Shown: one piece after another, positions 43,467 to 50,624 of the stretch
How positions within the stretch are numbered: the stretch's first letter is position 1
Layout of the letters: each line of letters opens with the position of its first letter
NCBI GenBank assembly: GCA_965222895.1
Contig: CBDCVB010000001.1
Coordinates: 992,001-1,056,000 of the forward strand
Direction of reading: 5' to 3'
Length of the DNA stretch: 64,000 nucleotides
DNA from: Bin87 sp965222895
GTDB taxonomy: Bacteria > Chloroflexota > Dehalococcoidia > Lucifugimonadales > UBA3495
Made by a program: the position numbers and the translations under genes
Notes under the pieces: model-generated
The model's database searches: none
What the model saw: only the letters and a program-made list of their open reading frames with translations
Told to the model about the DNA's origin: nothing

Positions 43467-43576
43467 CTGTTCACGTTTGAGGGGACCAGACCAGTTTGCA
43501 AAACATATTCTGTGCTTGGCCACCCGTCCAAAACCAGTCGGAAAGGCCGGCGGTCCCCTCAAGTCTGAATTGTTAC
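43463..43576. mobile_element. MITE-like inverted pair at the right end of the IS66-type unit
   Basis: 114 bases from GTAACTGTTCACGTTTGAGG to CCCTCAAGTCTGAATTGTTAC. The two ends match the repeats of the 20769 MITE and the left end at 41407. No 8-base duplication flanks this inner pair; the duplication belongs to the whole 41407-43576 unit. Confidence 0.7.
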
Positions 43577-43584
43577 GGGCGGGT
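43577..43584. repeat. Target site duplication, right copy (GGGCGGGT)
   Basis: Eight bases identical to 41399-41406, directly after the right terminal repeat. Confidence 0.85.
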
Positions 43585-43667
43585 TTTTGCGTTGCTGGTT
43601 TGGTGTGGGGTGCGCTATACTCGCTCCGGCTTGCAGCGCTTGGATGCTTTGCCCGGGAGGGTGGTTT

Positions 43668-44807
43668 ATGGACATGGGGTTGAGCGAGGTTCAGCAGATG
43701 CTGAAAAACTCGGCGCGGGAGTTTCTGTCGCAGGAATGCCCGCTCACGCTGGTGCGCGAGATGGAAGACGACCCGCAGGGCTTCACCGATGACCTTTGGC
43801 GTCAGGTGAGCAGTCTGGGTTGGACCGGTATTCCCTTTCCGGAGCAGTACGGCGGCACCGGCGGCTCCTTTCTCGACTTGGCCGTGCTGGTGGAGGAGAT
43901 GGGCCGCGCCCTGCTGCCCGCTCCCTACTTCGCCACGGTCGTGCTCGGCGGACTCACCGTGCTGGACGCCGGCAGCGATGAACAGAAGCGCGACATCCTG
44001 ACCGGCGTTTGCGCCGGCACGGTTCGCCTTACGCTGGCGCTGACCGAACCCTCGGCCACCACCGAGGCCTGGGGGGTGGAAACCGCGTACCGCAGCGGAT
44101 TCGCCCACACTATCACCGGAACCAAGTTGTTCGTACCTGATGCCCATGCTGCGGACATTATTATTGTGGCCGCCCGCCCTGAAACCGGAGCCAGCGACAA
44201 CCCGGAAGATGACGTTACGCTATTCTTGGTGCCGTCCGATACCGCTGGGGTTGCCATCGAGCAGGTCAAGACCATCGGCAACGAACGCCTTTGCGAAGTG
44301 CGACTGGATAATGTGTCCGTGCCGGATGATGCCGTGCTCGGGAACGTCGGCGGTGGCTGGCCGGTCATCGAGCGCGCACTGGCCCGCGCAACTGCGGCCC
44401 ACTGTGTCCAGATGGTGGGCGGCGCAGACGCCGTGGTGGATATGACGGTGGAATACGTCAAGCAACGCACCCAGTTTGGCCGCCCCGTCGGCAGCTTCCA
44501 GGCCGTGCAGCACCATTGCTCCAACATGGCCACCGATGTGGAGGGCGCGCGACACATCGCTTATCAGGCGGCGTGGGCCATCTCGGAGGGTCAGCCGGCC
44601 CGCCGCGAGGTGGCTATGGCGAAAGTGTGGTGCAGCGGCGCCTACCAGCGGGTCTCCTCTCTGGGCCACCAGTGCCACGGCGCCATCGGCTTCACCCAGG
44701 AACACAACCTGCAACTGTACACCCGACGCGCCAAGGTGCAGGAGCTTTCCTACGGCAACAGCCACGACCACAAAGAGATCGCATTGCAGGAAATTGAAGC
44801 AGCCTAG
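43668..44807 (+). CDS. Acyl-CoA dehydrogenase family protein
   Basis: This 379-residue flavoprotein from the ATG at 43668 (GGGAGG 8 bases upstream) has IPFPEQYGGTGGSFLDLAVL, LALTEPSATTEAWG (FAD-binding), RTQFGRPVGSFQAVQH and the C-terminal GAIGFTQEHNLQLYTRRA. It introduces a double bond into an acyl-CoA; the substrate may be a steroid- or branched-type acyl-CoA as in two-subunit relatives. It may work as a heterodimer, but no second subunit is in the window. Confidence 0.9.
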   Translation: MDMGLSEVQQMLKNSAREFLSQECPLTLVREMEDDPQGFTDDLWRQVSSLGWTGIPFPEQYGGTGGSFLDLAVLVEEMGRALLPAPYFATVVLGGLTVLDAGSDEQKRDILTGVCAGTVRLTLALTEPSATTEAWGVETAYRSGFAHTITGTKLFVPDAHAADIIIVAARPETGASDNPEDDVTLFLVPSDTAGVAIEQVKTIGNERLCEVRLDNVSVPDDAVLGNVGGGWPVIERALARATAAHCVQMVGGADAVVDMTVEYVKQRTQFGRPVGSFQAVQHHCSNMATDVEGARHIAYQAAWAISEGQPARREVAMAKVWCSGAYQRVSSLGHQCHGAIGFTQEHNLQLYTRRAKVQELSYGNSHDHKEIALQEIEAA

Positions 44808-44844
44808 CGGTTGCCGGCGGCGCAAACCCTTCGCTACTACGACG

Positions 44845-44885
44845 TTCACCCTCACCCTGGCCCTCTCCCATCGAGGGAGAGGGGG
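44845..44885. repeat. CCCTCTCCC hairpin repeat, copy 2
   Basis: CCCTCACCCTGGCCCTCTCC is followed by CATCGAGGGAGAGGG, forming a hairpin between the acyl-CoA dehydrogenase and HIT genes. It is related to 24055-24090 and 59331-59368 and could act as a terminator. Confidence 0.55.
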
Positions 44886-44902
44886 ATCAAGGAGTTTCAC
44901 CG

Positions 44903-45259
44903 ATGACGATGACCCCGGCGCGCAGTTCACCGTTTGCCGAGATGGCCCGCGACCCGCTGCATCCCGATGTGATTTATCGGGACCAGCGGTGCTTTGTGAT
45001 ACGGGACATTGATCCGAAAGCGCCCGTCCACTTGTTGCTAATCCCCAATATGCCCATCAACGGCCTGGCCTATGTTGGGCCCGGGCAGGTGCCGATTATG
45101 GGGCATTTGTTTGTAGTGGCCGAAGAGATGGCGCGCCGCGAGGGTGTCGCGCTCAGCGGCTACCGCCTGGTCATCAACAACGGGCCCGATGCCGGCCAAA
45201 CCATCGCTTGGCCCCACGTCCACCTGCTGGGTGGCCGCGCGCTGGGAGACATGGGCTAG
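44903..45259 (+). CDS. HIT family protein
   Basis: This 118-residue histidine-triad protein has DIDPKAPVHLLLIPN, LVINNGPDAGQT and a C-terminal WPHVHLLGGR. The usual triad HxHxHxx reads W-P-H-V-H here, so the first His is Trp while the catalytic central His appears kept. HIT proteins hydrolyse nucleotide phosphoramidates. The stop overlaps the YqeK start by one base (TAGTG). AAGGAG lies about 9 bases before the ATG. Confidence 0.88.
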   Translation: MTMTPARSSPFAEMARDPLHPDVIYRDQRCFVIRDIDPKAPVHLLLIPNMPINGLAYVGPGQVPIMGHLFVVAEEMARREGVALSGYRLVINNGPDAGQTIAWPHVHLLGGRALGDMG

Positions 45260-45873
45260 TGAGCGCCGAGATTACGGTTCCCGGCGCGGTGGTGGATCGC
45301 ATCCGGCGCCGGATGAATCGGCTGCCCCCGGCGTTGTGTGACCATTGCAAACGGGTGGAGCAGATTGCCCGGGAGCTGGCGGGGCGCCACGGGATTGACC
45401 CGGAGCCGGTGGGCGTGGCGGCCCTGGCTCACGACGCCGCCAAGCATTTCAGCGGTACTGAGCTGCTGCTGCGGGTGGAGGAGTATGACCTGCCGCTGAG
45501 CGACTTTGAGCGGCGCAACCCGGCCATTCTGCACGGGCCAATCGGGGCGGAGATGCTGCGGCGGGAAGACCGTCTCAACGAGCCGTCGCTTTACGACGCC
45601 ATCTATTGGCACACCACCGGCAATCCGTCCGGCGGCGATGCACTGGGGCACGTAGTGTTTCTGGCTGACAAGCTGGATCCCATCAAGCTGGCGCAGTATC
45701 CTTGGCAAGCCGAGTTGCGGGAGTTGGCCGAACAGGACCCGTCCGCGGCAATGACCATGTTCCTGTCCCGGAACGTGGCGCGGCTGCTGGAGGATGGCAA
45801 GGCGGTGCATCCGGCGGCGATTGAAGCGTGGAATGCGTTGCTGCTGGAAAACACATCAGCCCCGACAGTATAA
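45259..45873 (+). CDS. yqeK: HD domain protein YqeK (symmetrical Ap4A hydrolase)
   Basis: This 204-residue HD phosphohydrolase starts at GTG 45259 in the HIT stop overlap. Metal residues appear in LCDHCKRVEQIA, AALAHDAAKHF, ILHGPIGAEML and IYWHTTGNP. This spacing is that of YqeK, which splits diadenosine tetraphosphate into two ADP. YqeK usually sits near nadD and obg; here those are about 6 kb away. HIT and YqeK together may control dinucleotide alarmones. Confidence 0.88.
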   Translation: MSAEITVPGAVVDRIRRRMNRLPPALCDHCKRVEQIARELAGRHGIDPEPVGVAALAHDAAKHFSGTELLLRVEEYDLPLSDFERRNPAILHGPIGAEMLRREDRLNEPSLYDAIYWHTTGNPSGGDALGHVVFLADKLDPIKLAQYPWQAELRELAEQDPSAAMTMFLSRNVARLLEDGKAVHPAAIEAWNALLLENTSAPTV

Positions 45874-45903
45874 TTGTGGTTTAATTAAGAGGGGAGGCTA
45901 ATC

Positions 45904-46194
45904 ATGGAATACGAAGTTGTCGTCTGGCTAGATGACCTGTCCGATGGTTCCACCTGCTACGCCGCAGTCTGCCCCGCCATCGCCCATGCCCATGGACAGG
46001 GAGACACCGAGGAAGAAGCCCTGGCCGAAGCTGCGGATACAATGGCTGTTTTTCTGGAAAAAATGCCAGGTAGAGTAAAAACTGGGCAGACGGCCCAAGA
46101 TGAAATGGCTGAGCTAGTGGCGGAACTAACCGCTGAAAGTATTACGCATTGGTTCCGTCAGGTTGCGCCTTGCCGGACTACAGTGCCTGCGTAA
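45904..46194 (+). CDS. HicB-like antitoxin
   Basis: This 96-residue protein has the HicB partial-RNase H fold pattern: YEVVVWLDDLSDGSTCYAAV, CPAIAHAHGQGDTEEEALAEA and a helical end. It lies three bases before a HicA-like gene. HicB would neutralise HicA and may bind their promoter. A purine-rich site (GAGGGGAGG) lies upstream of the ATG. Confidence 0.72.
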   Translation: MEYEVVVWLDDLSDGSTCYAAVCPAIAHAHGQGDTEEEALAEAADTMAVFLEKMPGRVKTGQTAQDEMAELVAELTAESITHWFRQVAPCRTTVPA

Positions 46195-46196
46195 CG

Positions 46197-46499
46197 ATGG
46201 TCAGAATCGCCAATGTCAGAACCAGAGACCTGCTTCGCTTGCTCCGCAGAATGAGATTCAGCCAGGACAATCGTGACCACGCTTATTTTTACCACGAATG
46301 GTTGATTTCATCAGGCTCCCGACTGTGGACCAGAGTCTCTCACGGCGATAAAGACATTGGCGCTACTCTGATGGGAGAAATCGCGATCAATCAGCTTAAA
46401 ATGAACAGCGCTGACGAATTTCGGGCCGCAATATCCGGCGACATTCCGCGCCGCTACCTTGACCCAAATGTGCCCTGGGATGGGCAGCCGCTCGATTAA
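46197..46499 (+). CDS. HicA-like toxin
   Basis: The 100-residue product from the ATG at 46197 has RTRDLLRLLRRMRFSQDNRDH followed by AYFYHEW and TRVSHGDKDIG, resembling the dsRBD-like HicA mRNA interferase with its catalytic His. Its order after HicB is the reverse of the most common one but is known. The stop TAA shares its A with the ATG of the following selenoprotein-like gene (TAATG). Confidence 0.62.
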   Translation: MVRIANVRTRDLLRLLRRMRFSQDNRDHAYFYHEWLISSGSRLWTRVSHGDKDIGATLMGEIAINQLKMNSADEFRAAISGDIPRRYLDPNVPWDGQPLD

Positions 46500-46834
46500 T
46501 GGACGTTATGACCGCCAACCTTGAAATAAGCCCCGAAGCCGCCCAGTTTATCCGCGCCCGCGGCGGCCGGGCCGTGGTGGACCTACTCTGCTGGCAAAGT
46601 TGAACCGGCCAGGCGGTGGAGGTATCGGTCGATACCAAAATGCGACGGCGCAACCTGGATGCTTACGGCAGCGCCCGCTGGGAAGACATCGAGCTACTGC
46701 TGGCCCCCGGCATAGCGGAGTTTGCCGAAGGGGTGGCCCTGTCTACCAGTCGCTTCCTCTGGACCAAAAACCTGAAGGCAACCATTACCCTGCCCGACGG
46801 GGTTACGCTGGGCCGTCGGGCATCGCTGGTCTAG
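46499..46834 (+). CDS. Probable small selenoprotein (in-frame UGA at 46601)
   Basis: The frame from ATG 46499 (or ATG 46508) to TAG 46834 contains one TGA at 46601-46603 and is otherwise open. From 46508 the product has 108 residues, with LEISPEAAQFIRARGGRA near the start and C28-WQS-Sec32-TG. After the TGA the protein-like sequence continues (ELLLAPGIAEFAEGVALS). A SECIS-like hairpin follows the TGA. The start resembles HesB-like proteins. Without selenium insertion only a 31- to 34-residue peptide would form. It overlaps Uma2 tail-to-tail by 4 bases. Confidence 0.65.
46601..46636 (+). promoter_or_regulatory. UGA codon with SECIS-like hairpin
   Basis: TGA at 46601 is followed after 17 bases by the perfect six-pair stem GGTATC-GATACC (46621-46636) with loop GGTC. 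In E. coli fdhF the SelB-binding loop also carries GGUC. The loop begins 24 bases after the UGA, within the range known for bacterial SECIS elements. Confidence 0.6.
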
Positions 46835-47403
46835 TCGCGGGACGGCAGCAGGGCGGCAACGGGGCAAACAAAGCCGGTCAGATAATCCCCGCCGGATACG
46901 GTGTCAGTGTCGGTAAGGATTTGGGGTGGAGCGTTGAGGGTGTGGATGGTAAGGGTGCGGGCGGTGTAGCTGATTACCCAGACGGCTTTACTTCCAGAGG
47001 CCAGGTACTCGCCAATTTTCTGCAGGATTGCAGGCACGGTGTTGCTTGGAGAGATTATTTCCACCGCCAAGTCTGGGGATCCATCGTAGAGCATACCGAA
47101 CAAATCGGGTTGCGTGGCCCGCTCCGCCGAGAGAAAGGACACGTCAGGCATTCGTGAGGAGGCCGGCGAGTCCGAGACAGTGACGAACGCGCGGTTGCTG
47201 CCGTACACCTTGCCCAGCTGGTTGGGATAAACGTGATTACCCAAGGTAATGATGACTAACGCAACTGTTTCTTCATGCTCATCGGACGCTCCCATCTGTT
47301 CAACCAATACTCCTTCGACCAGCTCGTAGCGGGGGTACTCCGGCAGAGCGGCAAACTCCTCCAGCGTAACCGGCGGAGCGGCGGTAGGGTTGCGGGTGGT
47401 CAT
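46831..47403 (-). CDS. Uma2 family (DUF820) putative endonuclease
   Basis: This 190-residue Uma2 protein has TLEEFAALPEYPRYELVEG, PDVSFLSAERA, DLAVEIISPSNT and KAVWVISYTARTL. The catalytic D, E and following K-containing stretch are present. Its stop TAG shares CTAG with the stop of the opposite selenoprotein-like gene. It is the third Uma2 gene in this window. Confidence 0.86.
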   Translation of the reverse strand: MTTRNPTAAPPVTLEEFAALPEYPRYELVEGVLVEQMGASDEHEETVALVIITLGNHVYPNQLGKVYGSNRAFVTVSDSPASSRMPDVSFLSAERATQPDLFGMLYDGSPDLAVEIISPSNTVPAILQKIGEYLASGSKAVWVISYTARTLTIHTLNAPPQILTDTDTVSGGDYLTGFVCPVAALLPSRD

Positions 47404-47450
47404 GGGAAACCTCCAGCGCGGGAAAGTGCGGGACTGCGGCGCCAGCGCCG

Positions 47451-48857
47451 TTAGCGAGCGTAGCGAAAACCGCCCTCCGGGGTGCGGGCGCAGTTGAGGC
47501 GGCGGTTCAAATGCAGACCTTCCAGGACGAATTCGACGGCTGAGGCGACCACCTCGGGACGCCGGTCGCCGCTGGTCAGGCTTTCCACCGCGGCGGTCAG
47601 TCCATCGACGCGGGCGAGCGCGTCCACGTAGGCGGTGGCGGGAACGTCGCTGCCGGTTTCCACCGCGTTGCCCAAGTCGAACGACGTCACGATGTCGTCC
47701 AGCGCGTCCACATCGCAGTGGCGGCCAAAGATGGCCAGTGTTGCCCGTTTCGTCAGGTCGTCCACCAGGCGGTCTTCGCGCCCCTCGCCGAAGGTTTCCA
47801 GCTCAATCTTACCGCCCAGGGACGCAATCAGGTAGGGTAGGTCGCTGACGCGCGGGCAGGCAATGGGTTCGTCCAGGCGGATGCTGCGGCGGAAGGCGTT
47901 GCTGATGAGCGTCTCATAGTCGGAGATGGAAACGCGCACGCTAACGCCGGAGCGCTGGTTGATTTCGTTGCTGCCACGGGCGCGGGCGGTTACCTCGGCC
48001 ACGATTTCGGTCATATAGGCCGGCACCACCACCTTGTCCTCGTCGGGGAACCGGTTGCGTTCCTGCTCCATGATGGCGATTTCTTCCTCGATGGAGCGGG
48101 GGTAGTGGGTGTGAATTTGCGCGCCGTAGCGGTCTTTCAGCGGCGTGACGATGCGACCGCGGTTGGTGTAGTCCTCGGGGTTGGCGGTGGCCACCACCAG
48201 CACGTCCAGCGGCAACCGGATACGATAGCCTTTAATCTGCACGTCCCGCTCTTCCATCAGGTTAAAGAGACCTACCTGAATGCGCTCGGCCAGGTCGGGC
48301 AGCTCGTTGATGCAGAAGATGCCCCGGTTGGTGCGGGGAACCAGACCGTAGTGGATGGCAGTCTCGTCGGACAGATGGCGACCCTCGGCAACCTTGATGG
48401 GGTCAATCTCGCCGATGAGGTCGGCGATGGAGATGTCGGGCGTGGCCAGCTTTTCGGAGTAGCGCAGGTCGCGGCCAATCCAGGCGATTGGCGTGTCATC
48501 GCCCTGCTCGGCAACCATTTGACTTGCGTCGGGGCTGATGGGGTTGAACGGGTCGTCGTTCAGCTCGCTGCCCTCGATGATGGGGATGAACTCGTCCAGC
48601 AGGTTCACCATCGCGCGAATCAGGCGGGTTTTGGCCTGTCCCCGCTCGCCAAGCAGGATGACGTCCTGCCCGGCCAGCAGGGCATTCTCCAGCTGCGGAA
48701 TGACGGTCTGGTCGAAGCCAATGATGCCGGGGAATACGGGTTCCTCAGCGCGGAGCCTGGCAATCAGGTTGCGGCGAATTTCCGCGCGCACGGATTCTGA
48801 CTGGTAGCCGCTGGCGCGGAGTTCGCCGAGGGTTGCGGGACGGGCGCTAGTGGACAT
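47451..48857 (-). CDS. MoxR/magnesium-chelatase-type AAA+ ATPase
   Basis: The 468-residue product from ATG 48857 (GGAAGG 9 bases upstream; ATG 48866 is an alternative) has Walker A LLGERGQAKTRLIR, NRGIFCINELPDLAERIQ as the Walker B and helix region, VVATANPEDY as sensor 1 and LKDRYGAQI. This is the ChlI-like group that normally works with a VWA-domain protein to remodel a target. No VWA gene is visible here. Confidence 0.87.
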   Translation of the reverse strand: MSTSARPATLGELRASGYQSESVRAEIRRNLIARLRAEEPVFPGIIGFDQTVIPQLENALLAGQDVILLGERGQAKTRLIRAMVNLLDEFIPIIEGSELNDDPFNPISPDASQMVAEQGDDTPIAWIGRDLRYSEKLATPDISIADLIGEIDPIKVAEGRHLSDETAIHYGLVPRTNRGIFCINELPDLAERIQVGLFNLMEERDVQIKGYRIRLPLDVLVVATANPEDYTNRGRIVTPLKDRYGAQIHTHYPRSIEEEIAIMEQERNRFPDEDKVVVPAYMTEIVAEVTARARGSNEINQRSGVSVRVSISDYETLISNAFRRSIRLDEPIACPRVSDLPYLIASLGGKIELETFGEGREDRLVDDLTKRATLAIFGRHCDVDALDDIVTSFDLGNAVETGSDVPATAYVDALARVDGLTAAVESLTSGDRRPEVVASAVEFVLEGLHLNRRLNCARTPEGGFRYAR

Positions 48858-49156
48858 TGGGTACATCCTTCCTTGAGGCGGTTAGGGTCAGGCTTTGAGG
48901 TGGATAGGGTCAGGGGGACTGGATTTCGCAGGAACAGCAGCAGTATATCAAAACGTCGCCGCTGGCCTGTCGAGTTGGCGGCGTGCGGTTCGGCGGTGCC
49001 CAGCGCTGGGCGAGCGCCTGGGGAAGTTGAACGTGGGCGTAGCAACAAGAGGGCGGATCACCAAGCAGCAGGGCAGCCCCGCTTGCGCGAGACCACCCTC
49101 CCATACAAGTTAGCTGCCGGTACGAGTCAGCTGCCGGTCAGCTGGCTAACCAGTGG

Positions 49157-49840
49157 TTATCCGGCGTCGCCGGCGGGCGTGTTCGACGGAACTATGAGCA
49201 TACTACGCTGCGTGGCGTCGTCTCCATCGTCGTAGTCCCGATGGTCGTAGTCCCGATGGTCGCCGTCCCCGTGGCGTCCACGTTTGCCGAACATTCCGCG
49301 GTCGTGTTCGGGCAGGGATTCGGGGCGATCGGCGTGCCAGGCGATGATGGCGTCGGCCTGGTCCTGGGTCAGCTGCTCGTTTGCGACGGCATGGTCGAGC
49401 ATCTTGGTGAGACGGTCGGTGTCAGCCGTAGCCGCTGCGAAGAAGGCGATGAAGCCGGCGTCTGCGGGACGGGCGGCGAACCAGGCACTGGCGGCTTCGC
49501 CCTGTTCTTCAGTCAAGTCGCCGTCTTCCACCAGCGTGGCGATACGGGCGTCGAAATGTTCGGTGGCCAATTCGTGCTGAGCCGTGGCGAAGGCGTTGCT
49601 GACGGTTTCCGGTTCGATGCCGAGAATTTCGGCGACGCGCGCGATGAATTGTTCCTGACTGGCGTGATGGGTTCCGCTCGCCGGGTGAGTCTTCATTGCT
49701 GGCGACGTATTCCCGTAGAAGTGTCGCTGGGGCGACCCTGCTGCGAATACGGCGCCGGCTGTTAACCCCACCGCCATGAGGGCAGCTGCGGCTGTAACTA
49801 CGAGCCAGCGCTTGCGGATGGTGCGAATTCTGTTGAACAT
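49157..49840 (-). CDS. Secreted protein with repeated helical LTEEQ-type segments
   Basis: This 227-residue protein has a signal peptide (basic RIRTIRKRW, then a hydrophobic WLVVTAAAALMAVGLTAGAVFA core). The body has repeated DLTEEQGEAASAW / QLTQDQADAIIAW helices as in DUF2680-like proteins. The end is a His/Asp-rich tail (DHRDYDHRDYDDGDD) that could bind metal. It is probably exported across the membrane. The function is unknown. Confidence 0.75.
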   Translation of the reverse strand: MFNRIRTIRKRWLVVTAAAALMAVGLTAGAVFAAGSPQRHFYGNTSPAMKTHPASGTHHASQEQFIARVAEILGIEPETVSNAFATAQHELATEHFDARIATLVEDGDLTEEQGEAASAWFAARPADAGFIAFFAAATADTDRLTKMLDHAVANEQLTQDQADAIIAWHADRPESLPEHDRGMFGKRGRHGDGDHRDYDHRDYDDGDDATQRSMLIVPSNTPAGDAG

Positions 49841-50186
49841 CTTGTGTTCCTGTGTCCCGCCTGTTGGTGTCGGCGGCTATTTAGATGAGCCCAGCATACC
49901 CGGCACGTGTAAAGGAATTATGAAGGCTCATGCGTACCAACTTCGTCATTGCGAGCGTAGCATGGCAATCCCGTCGCCGTAGGAACGGCGGTGTGTCGAC
50001 GTGTCTTCAGCCTCATCGGGATTGCCACGTCCCTCGACGAGCTCGGGATGAGCGGGCGCTCCTCGCAATGACAGATTACAGCCAGCGGGTACGTGTGAGA
50101 TTATGGCGTGAGATTAAGAAGGACGGCAAGGAATACGCCCGGCGTTTGAGTGTGCTAACATTTCGATCAGGAAGTGGGTGTAAACG
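49841..50186. other. Intergenic stretch filled by a palindromic repeat
   Basis: No gene is seen. Most of the space is the CATTGCGAG-type inverted element at 49945-50072. The upstream region of the DUF1232 gene (50090-50186) probably holds its promoter. Confidence 0.6.
49945..50072. repeat. CATTGCGAG-type repeat, inverted pair
   Basis: It begins GTCATTGCGAGCGTAGCATG and ends CTCCTCGCAATGAC. The right arm is interrupted by TCGACGAGCTCGGGATGAGC, a second common intergenic repeat type. It is related to 21795-21901 and 63396-63530. Confidence 0.7.
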
Positions 50187-50555
50187 ATGTTCAGACTTAT
50201 TCTGTCAATCATGATGATGTTCCCGACGTTGGCGCCCCGCAGCATCAAGTTTGCGCGCGGTATTTACCGGTTGCATTTTGATTCCCGGGTGAACATCATT
50301 CTCAAATTGCTGGTGCCGGCGGCAATCCTCTACGTCCTGTCGCCGCTGGACTTGATCAGGGACTGGAAACCGTTCGGACTGGGACACGCGGACGACATCA
50401 TCATATTCGGCATCGCGGTGTGGCTGTTCTGGATTCTGTGCCCCCTGGCCGCGGTGAGAGAGCACATGGGCGAACCGCCGCCGCCCCGTCCGGAAGACCG
50501 CGACCCGGACGGCGTGGTTGATGGTCAGGCCCGCCCTCCTGATGACACCGACTGA
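50187..50555 (+). CDS. DUF1232 (YkvA) family membrane protein
   Basis: This 122-residue protein has VPAAILYVLSPLDLIRDWKPFGLGHADDIIIFGIAVWLF, here seen as the YkvA-type PLDLI and DDI motifs between two hydrophobic helices. The Pro/Asp-rich C-terminus is probably disordered. The family is found widely; its function is unknown. It lies 70 bases before hemW on the same strand. Confidence 0.8.
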   Translation: MFRLILSIMMMFPTLAPRSIKFARGIYRLHFDSRVNIILKLLVPAAILYVLSPLDLIRDWKPFGLGHADDIIIFGIAVWLFWILCPLAAVREHMGEPPPPRPEDRDPDGVVDGQARPPDDTD

Positions 50556-50624
50556 ACGGTGGGGTTGCTAACCGTCCGGCATTCCACACCGGCAACGCAA
50601 CGGCATTGTAGACGGCGCTGAAGC

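Larger units (their letters stand above)
41407..43576. mobile_element. Non-autonomous IS66-type unit carrying a restriction-like gene
   Basis: This 2,170-base unit starts GTAATTGTTCAGAGTTGAGG and ends with the inverted match CTTGAGTTC-type sequence, CAAGTCTGAATTGTTAC. It is flanked by perfect 8-base duplications GGGCGGGT, as expected for IS66. Inside are the C-terminal part of an IS66 transposase (minus strand), a frameshifted HSDR_N-type gene (plus strand) and, at the right end, a second pair of terminal repeats. Transposase orfA/orfB are missing, so it needs help to move. Confidence 0.85.

Noticed and set aside
46499..46603. A 31- to 34-residue peptide ending at the TGA, or a simple pseudogene
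   Set aside because: The frame stays protein-like for 76 codons after the TGA, with a SECIS-like hairpin at the right distance. Decay remains possible but is the weaker reading.
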